Origin: Streptococcaceae bacterium
Lineage (GTDB): Bacteria > Bacillota > Bacilli > Lactobacillales > Streptococcaceae
Assembly (NCBI GenBank): GCA_031254115.1
Contig: JAIRUZ010000062.1
Location: forward strand, 1-48,470
Direction of reading: 5' to 3'
DNA: 48,470 nucleotides
A program made the position numbers and the translations under genes. The notes under the pieces were generated by a model. It did not search any database. It had not been told where the DNA came from and saw only the letters and a program-made list of their open reading frames with translations. Positions within the stretch are counted from its first letter, which is position 1, and every line of letters starts with the position of its first letter. Of the stretch, positions 39,790-46,618 are shown one piece after another.

Positions 39790-40950
39790 TTAATTCGTTT
39801 TAATTCGTTTTCCAAAATACTGATACAAATCAGTCCGCAAAGTGCCATTGTAAAGCTTGCGCTTTTTGTCTGCTTTTGCGCCGTACAAGGCCTCAAAACT
39901 CTCAGAACTCGTGAGAATGTATTTTGACCACGTTTCTAGCCGCCGGAACGTTTCGCCCATTTCACGGTAAAGCTTCTGCGCCTCCTCTTTTTCAAGCAAA
40001 CGCTCGCCGTACGGTGGATTGGAAACGAGCACCCCGTCAAGCTTTTCGCTCTCAAAATCCTGCAAGCGCATCTGCTTATATTGTATCACATTTTCCAGCC
40101 CCGCCGCAAGTGTATTATTACGGGCAATGGCAATCATTTTAGGGTCGCTGTCATAGCCTGTAATGTCAAGCGTTTTGTCAGCCCTGACAAGCGATTGGGC
40201 TTCTTTTTTGAGCGCTTCAAGCTCGTTTTTTCCGATCCATGGCCAGCTTGTAAACGCAAAATCGCGATTTTGCCCTGGCGCTATATGGAGCGCAAGCATC
40301 GCTGCCTCAATACAAAATGTCCCCGAGCCGCACGTCGGATCAACAAATGCGCGCGTCGGATTGGCGAACCAATTTGTCATCAAAAGAATCGCCGCGGCCA
40401 TATTTTCTTTGATCGGCGCGCCGCCGTGCTCCGTACGATAGCCACGCTTAAACAGCGAATCGCCCGTCGTATCAATCGTGAGCGTCACCATATCTTTGTG
40501 AATAGCAATTTCAATATTAAAAAGCGGCCCATTTTCCTGCAAGGTGACATTTTCTGGACGATGATAGACATGCTGCATTTTCTTGACAATCGCTTTTTTC
40601 GCGATGGCCTGAATCGCCGGCTCATTGTGCAGCTGAGATTTGACCGTTTTCGCCTTATAAATCGGGAATTTCGCGCCCAGCGGCAAATACGCTTCCCAGT
40701 CAAGCGCATAAATCGCATCAAAAAGTGTCTCGAAATCACGCGCTTTGAACTCGCTCACAACAAGTTTAACGCGGTCAGCCGTGCGCAGCCAGAGATTTGC
40801 CTGCGCAATTTCGCGCGCCGTGCCCTCAAAAAAAACACGGCTACGATCGTCAATGCGCACATTTTCCATGCCCAAATCGCGGAGTTCACGCGCCGTCAGG
40901 GCTTCGACGCCAGCTGACGCTGTTGCTTGTAAAAGAAAGTTTGTTTTCAT
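39790..40950 (-). CDS. rlmL: RlmL/YpsC-family 23S rRNA or N6-adenine methyltransferase
   Basis: 386 residues: an N-terminal THUMP domain (LQATASAGVEALTARELRDL, then MQHVYHRPENV) and a SAM-dependent methyltransferase domain with DPTCGSGTFCIEAAMLA and the catalytic SNPPYGERL. It resembles Gram-positive YpsC and the L half of RlmKL, which makes m2G in 23S rRNA; the exact target here is not certain. Position between rnpB and the mapZ genes is the same as in pneumococcus. No clear ribosome binding site is seen before the ATG. Confidence 0.92.
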   Translation of the reverse strand: MKTNFLLQATASAGVEALTARELRDLGMENVRIDDRSRVFFEGTAREIAQANLWLRTADRVKLVVSEFKARDFETLFDAIYALDWEAYLPLGAKFPIYKAKTVKSQLHNEPAIQAIAKKAIVKKMQHVYHRPENVTLQENGPLFNIEIAIHKDMVTLTIDTTGDSLFKRGYRTEHGGAPIKENMAAAILLMTNWFANPTRAFVDPTCGSGTFCIEAAMLALHIAPGQNRDFAFTSWPWIGKNELEALKKEAQSLVRADKTLDITGYDSDPKMIAIARNNTLAAGLENVIQYKQMRLQDFESEKLDGVLVSNPPYGERLLEKEEAQKLYREMGETFRRLETWSKYILTSSESFEALYGAKADKKRKLYNGTLRTDLYQYFGKRIKTN

Positions 40951-40970
40951 TTTTTAGTTGCTTTCATATA

Positions 40971-40995
40971 AAAAGCCGGAGCTTGCGCCCCAGCC
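40971..40995 (-). terminator. Terminator of rnpB
   Basis: On the minus strand GCTGGGGC-GCAA-GCTCCGGC (two GU pairs) is followed by TTTTTATAT, just past the 3' end of RNase P RNA. Confidence 0.8.
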
Positions 40996-40997
40996 CA

Positions 40998-41403
40998 TGT
41001 CATCAGTTTTCTATAAGCCAAGTTATGTCCAGCACGCGATTTCACGCGCGCCTGTATGCTCATCTGTCTCTGCCATAGCTGACAGCCAAATTCTGGCTTC
41101 ATTTTAAAAAATTCATTCGCCGAATCTGATGCCCCGACCGTAGTTTGGGTTGCTCGCTTGAGGGGTTTACCGCGTTCCATTTTCCGCGTTTCCGCGAAAA
41201 CTCGTCTCTATGGCACTTTCAAGATACTTTTGGCTGGGTTTAAAAGGAGAACCTGAAGCCAATTTCTCTGCCGTCAGGGGTGACTCCCCTGCCCAGCGTT
41301 ATTTATTCCGCTGGCACAAACACTACGCGCGTCGCAGCGCGTGCGAGCCTGGACTTTCCTATCAAAAAACTAGTATCTTTCGATCGAACATCCGAAAACT
41401 GTT
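40998..41403 (-). ncRNA. rnpB: RNase P RNA, bacterial type B
   Basis: The catalytic RNA of RNase P, which matures tRNA 5' ends. On the minus strand the conserved elements are in order: ATAGGAAAGTCCAGGCTCGC (P4 5' strand), GTAGTGTTTGTGCC, GGGCAG...CTGACGGCAGAG, TTGAAAGTGCCA, GGAACGCGGTAAACCCCTC, GAGCAACCCAAACTACGGT, and ACATAACTTGGCTTATAG near the end. The ends pair as CAGTTTTC (41394-41401) with GAAAACTG (41004-41011), giving P1. About 405 nt in length. It lies between gpsB and rlmL, as in pneumococcus. Exact ends are approximate. Confidence 0.95.
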
Positions 41404-41412
41404 TATGTCACT

Positions 41413-41832
41413 TTAATTGCTGCCTGCACCAAATTGGCTGTCCGTGCCGAACACCGCGCGCTCCAAGCGATTGATGCGCTTGATGAGCTCAAAATTGGAC
41501 GGCTCTTTGCTCTGCGCGGCTGGGAAAGGATTGGCCGCGGGCGCCTGCGTCGTGGGTGCTTGACTGGCAACCGCCGCTTGCATTGCCTCTAAGCGCTGCG
41601 TTTGCTCGATTTCATTTGCCACAGGACGGTTGTTATTTTTCTCCAAATCCGCCACGCGCTTCTTCAAAAATTCATTTTCTTCTTGCAAACGTAACAGCTC
41701 GGCTGCGTAATTTTCGTAGTCTTCAATGACGCCATCAAGCATCTCGTCAACTTCTTCTTTGTTGTAGCCGCGCATTTTCACTTCAAAATCCATTTCGTAA
41801 ATTTCGCGCGGCGTATATTTAAATTGTGCCAT
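41413..41832 (-). CDS. gpsB: Cell division protein GpsB
   Basis: Coiled-coil regulator linking septal and peripheral wall synthesis with penicillin-binding proteins. 139 residues: a DivIVA-like N-terminus (YTPREIYEMDFEVKMRGYNK, EEVDEMLDGVIEDYENY), a coiled coil (residues 40-70), a Gln/Ala/Pro-rich linker, and a C-terminal helix (NFELIKRINRLERAVFG). Longer than the usual 110 or so because of the linker. GGAG precedes the start, with TATAAT farther upstream. It lies before rnpB. Confidence 0.96.
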   Translation of the reverse strand: MAQFKYTPREIYEMDFEVKMRGYNKEEVDEMLDGVIEDYENYAAELLRLQEENEFLKKRVADLEKNNNRPVANEIEQTQRLEAMQAAVASQAPTTQAPAANPFPAAQSKEPSNFELIKRINRLERAVFGTDSQFGAGSN

Positions 41833-41930
41833 TTTCGCTCCTTTTCAGGGAATTATAGTCAAGTTTAGCAGATTTTCGGGAAAATTTCAAGTAAAAAATG
41901 CTTTTTCCACACTTTTTTGCGACTACTTTT

Positions 41931-42929
41931 CTACAGTTCTGTGGATAACTTTATCAGCAGCAGGTCAAATAGGAAGTTCTTGTCTGCAACCGACGTTTTA
42001 ATTTGATAATCCAGCTCTATCAGCGCTGACAGCGCCTTTTTGAGCCTGTCAGTCGTGAGCCTACGCACCGTTTGTGCCGCCAATTTCACGCGATACGGAT
42101 GAATTTTCAGGCTCGAAGTCATCTGCGCTTCGCTCATACCACCATCAGCCATCAGCTTGACTTGCAGATACGTGCGAAAGCTCGTCGTCAAAAAGCCTAA
42201 AATCCGCAAGATTTCCTCGCCTTGAAGCAGCAAATCGCCGACCAATTCACGCGCCTGCGCAGTTTTTCCAGCAATCACAAAGTCTGACAAGTCGAACACT
42301 TGGTCTGACAGCGATTTCGGCACCACTTTTTCCACATCAGAAAGCGTAATGTCGCGCCCGCTCGCGTACGTTTTGAGCAGCGCAATATTCGCTTTCGCCG
42401 TCGCATACGAGCCGCCCGATTTCTCAATCACGCGCGCAAGCACCGACCTAGAAAGTCCCGACTTTGGGAAATACGCGGCGAGTTCTTGCGGCCTGACAGC
42501 TTTCGCTTCCAAGCAAACGGCCGTTTTTTTCAGCAACTTTGTCAGTTTGAGCCGACTGTCGAGCTTGCCTCTGACAACAATCACGAGCTGCGTCGTCTCA
42601 AGCGGATTGGCCAAATAAGCTTCAAAACGCCCGAGTTGCTTCTCGTCAAACGCTTTTTTCTTTGCACCCGTCAGATTTGTCAGGTTTTCCAACAGCACAA
42701 ATTGGCTGTCGCCAAAAAACGGCAAACTTTCTAGCTCATCTAAAACTTCATCAGCGCTGACAGAAGCTGTCAAATCATAATGCGCTTGATTTAAATTGTT
42801 TCTGTCAAACGTCACGGCTGACAAAAGCTCGTCACGCAATTCGACAACCATCTCTATTTCCTCACCGAAAATCGCCAAAATGGGCGGCAACCCTTGGCTT
42901 ACAATTTTTTCTAAGTCATCAAAAATCAT
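41931..42929 (-). CDS. holA: DNA polymerase III delta subunit
   Basis: Clamp-loader subunit that opens the sliding clamp. 332 residues: MIFDDLEKIVSQGLPPILAI, LESLPFFGDSQFVLLENL, and the C-terminal helices (GEEILRILGFLTTSFRTYLQ, HPYRVKLAAQTVRRL, LIELDYQIKTSVADKNFLFD) of the family. It overlaps the ftsK stop by four bases (ATGA), with GGAGATGACGT as ribosome binding site. A one-mismatch palindrome copy lies at 42750 and another at 42019. Confidence 0.95.
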   Translation of the reverse strand: MIFDDLEKIVSQGLPPILAIFGEEIEMVVELRDELLSAVTFDRNNLNQAHYDLTASVSADEVLDELESLPFFGDSQFVLLENLTNLTGAKKKAFDEKQLGRFEAYLANPLETTQLVIVVRGKLDSRLKLTKLLKKTAVCLEAKAVRPQELAAYFPKSGLSRSVLARVIEKSGGSYATAKANIALLKTYASGRDITLSDVEKVVPKSLSDQVFDLSDFVIAGKTAQARELVGDLLLQGEEILRILGFLTTSFRTYLQVKLMADGGMSEAQMTSSLKIHPYRVKLAAQTVRRLTTDRLKKALSALIELDYQIKTSVADKNFLFDLLLIKLSTEL

Positions 42930-45400
42930 ACGTCATCTCCTGAAAAGTCACCCGAGAGATTCATGAGCACTTTTCGCGGTGTCGTGCCCTTTGCAGGCCC
43001 CACAACGCCCGCCGCTTCGAGCTCGTTCATGAGATCTGTCGCGCGGTTAAAGCCCACTTTGAGCGAACGCTGAAGGGCCGCCACGCTTGCTTTTTGTGTC
43101 GCAATGACTTGCGATTTCGCTTGCTCAAACAAAGGATCGCCCGATTCGCCTGCCGCCTGCCCCGCGTAACCGCTGCGATTGTCATCGCCCTCAGCCTCAC
43201 CAGGGTCGAACGCGTCGTCATATTCCGCAGCCGCTTGCTGCTTGATGAAAGCAACCACATGCTCAACATCGCTGTCGCTGATAAATGCGCCCTGCAGGCG
43301 CAATGGATGATTTTCATCAATCGGTGAATACAGCATGTCGCCACGCCCCAGCAACTTTTCAGCACCATTTTGATCGAGAATCGTCCGTGAATCCGTGCCC
43401 GAGGAAACCGCAAACGCCACGCGCGACGGCACATTGGCTTTAATCAGTCCGCTGATGACATCAACTGACGGCCGCTGCGTCGCTAAAATCATGTGAATTC
43501 CCGCTGCACGCGCTTTTTGACCGATTCGGATAATCGCGTCTTCAACTTCTTTACTTGCGACCATCATCAAATCCGCCAATTCATCGACAATCACGACAAT
43601 CAGCGGCATTTCAGGCGTTTGCACCTCGGACGACAAATTTTCTGCCTGCAATTTTTCATTGTAGCCGCTGATATTTCGCACGCCGTAGCGCGCAAACAGC
43701 TCGTAGCGCATCTCCATCTCGTCGACGACCTTCTGGAGCGCGCGCGCAGCTTTTCTCGGATTGGTCACGACAGGAATCAAAAGATGCGGAATATCGTTGT
43801 ACACCGAGAGCTCGACCATTTTTGGATCGACCATGATAAATTTGACCTGATCCGGCCGCGCTTTCATGAGAATGCCTGCAATAATGCCGTTGACCGCGAC
43901 CGATTTACCTGAACCCGTCGCACCTGCCACCAGCAAATGCGGCATGCGCGCGAGATCCATATTGTGAATCGAGCCGTCAAGCGCCTTGCCGAGCGGCACT
44001 TCCAGAAGCTTGTCATCAGCCGTGCGCGAATGTTCCCAAAGATCACGAAAGCCAACCGTTGCGACTGTCCCATTCGGGATTTCCACGCCGACAAGCGATT
44101 TACCAGGAATCGGCGCCTCAATGCGGATGTCGCGCGCCGCAAGCGCAAGCGCCAAATCATCCGCCAAATTTAAAATGCGATTCACGCGTGTTCCCGTGGC
44201 TATTTTCAGCTCATATTTTGTGACGGACGGGCCGACCGTGCTTGACACGACTTGCGCTGACACGCCAAACGACGAGAGCGCTTCCTCCAAAATCTTGGAA
44301 TTTTTCTTGACAGCCGCGAGCTCTTTTGATTGATCCGCAGGCGGAATCGGCGTCAATAAAGTCGCCTGCGGCAGCTGATAATGTCCATCAGTTGCTGCTA
44401 CTGCTGCTACTGCTGCTACTGGAACGCTTGGCATTTCAGGCTTGTACACGCGTTTCTTGACATACGGCACGCTCGCGTTTTCCGCATAATCCGCGTCGGT
44501 TGCTGAATTATCAGTAATTTCATCAGCTTGTGGCGCATACAATTCGTTCAAATCTGCATCCTCAGCCGTAATCAGCCCATACGGATCGTACGTTGGCTCT
44601 TGATAATCATACGTTTCAAAATTTTGTGGCGCCGTACGCGGCTGATGTACCGATGTCTCCTGCGGAAGCACAGCGTCAAACTCTGGCGCTTCGTCTTCAA
44701 AAGTCGTGTCAGCGCTGACAGAATCGTCCATTTCTGCCTCAGCGCCGTAAGCGGGCGCGCGTTCAGCCTGCTCGGCCTCCCATTTCGCGTCAAGCTTCGC
44801 CTGCTTCTTTTGCGCACGCACTTCTTTGCTGTCAGAAACCAGCGCCACAAGCCGCACACGCAAATTTCCCATCAGCCCAGGAATCGCTATAAACCAAGCC
44901 AGAATGAACAAAATTGCGCTGACAATGTAAACGCCAATCTCCGAAAAGAGCGCCTTGAGCGGAAAATAAAGCGCCCAGCCAACAAAACCGCCGCCTGCTG
45001 GATGCGCCACCCGAAAGTTTTTGATATCATCAAGCACATACCACAACGCATTGTCTGTGCCAAAGTTCACAGAAAAAAACGCTTGGACGACTAATAAAAT
45101 GCCGACAAAACCGAGCAAAATGCCCGGAATCAAGCGCTTATTTTCTTCAAACACGCCGTCCTTAAAAATCGGGGCGATTAAAAATGCCACATAAAGTGCG
45201 ATTGCCAGATACGCCAGAGAGCCCACGAGTAACCGCACAAGATTGTATGCCGTCACACCAAAAAAGCCGAGCCGCGTCACCGCAAAAAATAAAAATAACG
45301 CGCTCACCGCATACACAATCAGGCGCTGATTGCCCGATTTTCGCTCCGTGTTCGCCGTCGCTTTTTTCTGACGCGTTTTAGATTTCCGAATCGTTGCCAT
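42926..45400 (-). CDS. ftsK: DNA translocase FtsK
   Basis: Pumps chromosomal DNA through the closing septum. 824 residues: four N-terminal transmembrane helices (from LIVYAVSALFLFFAVTRLGF to about residue 180), a linker rich in acidic residues and Pro, then alpha, beta and gamma domains. The motor has Walker A LLVAGATGSGKSVAVNG, Walker B LIVVIVDELADLM and RIGQKARAAGIHMILATQRP; the gamma winged helix is SLKVGFNRATDLMNELEAAG. TATAAT lies eight bases before the ATG and no Shine-Dalgarno sequence is seen. An exact palindrome in the linker reads VSAD. Confidence 0.96.
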   Translation of the reverse strand: MATIRKSKTRQKKATANTERKSGNQRLIVYAVSALFLFFAVTRLGFFGVTAYNLVRLLVGSLAYLAIALYVAFLIAPIFKDGVFEENKRLIPGILLGFVGILLVVQAFFSVNFGTDNALWYVLDDIKNFRVAHPAGGGFVGWALYFPLKALFSEIGVYIVSAILFILAWFIAIPGLMGNLRVRLVALVSDSKEVRAQKKQAKLDAKWEAEQAERAPAYGAEAEMDDSVSADTTFEDEAPEFDAVLPQETSVHQPRTAPQNFETYDYQEPTYDPYGLITAEDADLNELYAPQADEITDNSATDADYAENASVPYVKKRVYKPEMPSVPVAAVAAVAATDGHYQLPQATLLTPIPPADQSKELAAVKKNSKILEEALSSFGVSAQVVSSTVGPSVTKYELKIATGTRVNRILNLADDLALALAARDIRIEAPIPGKSLVGVEIPNGTVATVGFRDLWEHSRTADDKLLEVPLGKALDGSIHNMDLARMPHLLVAGATGSGKSVAVNGIIAGILMKARPDQVKFIMVDPKMVELSVYNDIPHLLIPVVTNPRKAARALQKVVDEMEMRYELFARYGVRNISGYNEKLQAENLSSEVQTPEMPLIVVIVDELADLMMVASKEVEDAIIRIGQKARAAGIHMILATQRPSVDVISGLIKANVPSRVAFAVSSGTDSRTILDQNGAEKLLGRGDMLYSPIDENHPLRLQGAFISDSDVEHVVAFIKQQAAAEYDDAFDPGEAEGDDNRSGYAGQAAGESGDPLFEQAKSQVIATQKASVAALQRSLKVGFNRATDLMNELEAAGVVGPAKGTTPRKVLMNLSGDFSGDDV
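44394..44420. repeat. Three perfect 9-bp tandem repeats in the FtsK linker
   Basis: GCTGCTACT is repeated three times without change, encoding a repeated Val-Ala-Ala in the linker. The unit length keeps the frame, so copy number could vary between strains. Confidence 0.75.
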
Positions 45401-45408
45401 ATTGTGTA

Positions 45409-45414
45409 ATTATA
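45409..45414 (-). promoter_or_regulatory. -10 box of ftsK, leaderless type
   Basis: TGGTATAAT on the minus strand (extended -10), eight bases before the ATG. Confidence 0.55.
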
Positions 45415-45444
45415 CCATATTTAAAATCAAGCGGAATCAACAAA

Positions 45445-45472
45445 AAAGCCCGACAAACGCAGGCTTTTCTAT
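45445..45472 (-). terminator. Terminator of pta
   Basis: AAAGCC and GGCTTT pair on the minus strand, with six T following. Confidence 0.75.
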
Positions 45473-45493
45473 CTTTTGATTATTTGACGTGCT

Positions 45494-46477
45494 TCATTGC
45501 ACGGCTTGTGCCGCCGTAATAATCGCTGTTTTGTAAACATCTTCTTCGTTACAGCCGCGCGAAAGGTCAGACACAGGCTTGTTCAGGCCTTGCAAAATCG
45601 GCCCAATCGCCTCAAATCCGCCCAAGCGCTGCGCAATTTTATAGCCAATATTTCCCGCTTGAATATCTGGAAAAACAAACACCGTCGCGTGCCCCGCGAT
45701 TTTGGAATCTGGCGCTTTTTGACGGCCGACTTCAGGCGCAAACGCCGCATCAAACTGTAATTCACCATCAATCGCCAAGTTTGGCGCTTTCTCGCGCGCC
45801 AATTTTGTTGCCTCAACCACGCGATCCACGTCGGGCGATTTGCCAGAGCCTTTGGTTGAGAAGCTCAACATGGCAACTTTTGGCTCAATGTCAAATGTGC
45901 GCGCCGTTTCAGCTGACGCAATCGCAATATCAGCCAGCGTATTCGCGTCAGGCTCGATATTAATCGCACAGTCTGCAAAGACATATTTTTCACCCGAATC
46001 GCGGCCTTTGACCATGATAAACGCGCCTGAAACCGACTTTACGCCCGGTTTTGTCTTGATAATTTGCAGGGCGGGACGCACCGTGTCAGCGGTTGAATGA
46101 ATAGCGCCCGAAACCATGCCGTCCGCAAGCCCCGTTTGCACCAACATCGTACCAAAATAGTTCGGATCTTTCAGCAATTTGCGCGCTTCTTCAGGCGTTG
46201 TTTTGCCATTACGACGCGCCACAAATTCAGCCACCAACGCATCAAATGTGGCACATTCGTTGGGATCATTGATGCCAAATGCGTCCTCATTGAGATTGCG
46301 CGCAGCAAGCGCGGCCTTGACATCCGCGATGTTACCAATAAGAACGGGCGTCACAAGTCCCTCCGCCTGCAAACGTGCAGCAGCAGCCAGAATCCGCGGC
46401 TCCAATGCTTCCGGAAAAACGATGCGCAAGCCCTTGCCCGCAATTTTTCCTTTGAGTGACTCAAAAAGTTCTGCCAT
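45494..46477 (-). CDS. pta: Phosphate acetyltransferase
   Basis: Interconverts acetyl-CoA and acetyl phosphate in mixed-acid fermentation. 327 residues: LRIVFPEALEPRILAAAARL, GMVSGAIHSTADTVRPALQI, VFADCAINIEPDANTLADIA, MLSFSTKGSGKSPDVDRV and VFVFPDIQAGNIGYKIAQRL, all characteristic of the Pta family. Length is normal. It may share acetyl phosphate with the PduW kinase. The strong promoter has a cre-like site in its spacer; AGGAGA precedes the start. Confidence 0.96.
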   Translation of the reverse strand: MAELFESLKGKIAGKGLRIVFPEALEPRILAAAARLQAEGLVTPVLIGNIADVKAALAARNLNEDAFGINDPNECATFDALVAEFVARRNGKTTPEEARKLLKDPNYFGTMLVQTGLADGMVSGAIHSTADTVRPALQIIKTKPGVKSVSGAFIMVKGRDSGEKYVFADCAINIEPDANTLADIAIASAETARTFDIEPKVAMLSFSTKGSGKSPDVDRVVEATKLAREKAPNLAIDGELQFDAAFAPEVGRQKAPDSKIAGHATVFVFPDIQAGNIGYKIAQRLGGFEAIGPILQGLNKPVSDLSRGCNEEDVYKTAIITAAQAVQ

Positions 46478-46505
46478 AATATAAATCTCCTCTTTCTATT
46501 CTCTT

Positions 46506-46534
46506 ATTATAGTCAAGTAAACGCTTTCTGTCAA
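46506..46534 (-). promoter_or_regulatory. pta promoter with cre-like spacer
   Basis: TTGACA (46529-46534), a 17-bp spacer and TATAAT (46506-46511) are perfect consensus. The spacer holds AGTAAACGCTTTCT (46516-46529), which matches the cre consensus at 12 of 14 positions. Confidence 0.75.
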
Positions 46535-46566
46535 GAAAAAACGACGTTTTAAAACATTATCCCATG

Positions 46567-46612
46567 CAGAAAATAAAAATTCCAAACGATTCATTTCGCT
46601 GGAATTTTTATT
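46567..46612 (-). terminator. Terminator of pepO
   Basis: AAAAATTCCA and TGGAATTTTT pair around a loop of about 15 nt, flanked by T- and A-rich runs. Nearly the same arms as the terminator at 31947-31985. Confidence 0.8.
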
Positions 46613-46618
46613 TTTTAT

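Noticed and set aside
40081-40917. Long plus-strand open frame of 278 codons opposite rlmL
   Set aside because: Antisense to a well-supported methyltransferase; composition is rich in Arg and Cys, as is typical of shadow frames in GC-rich codons, and there is no ribosome binding site or family match.
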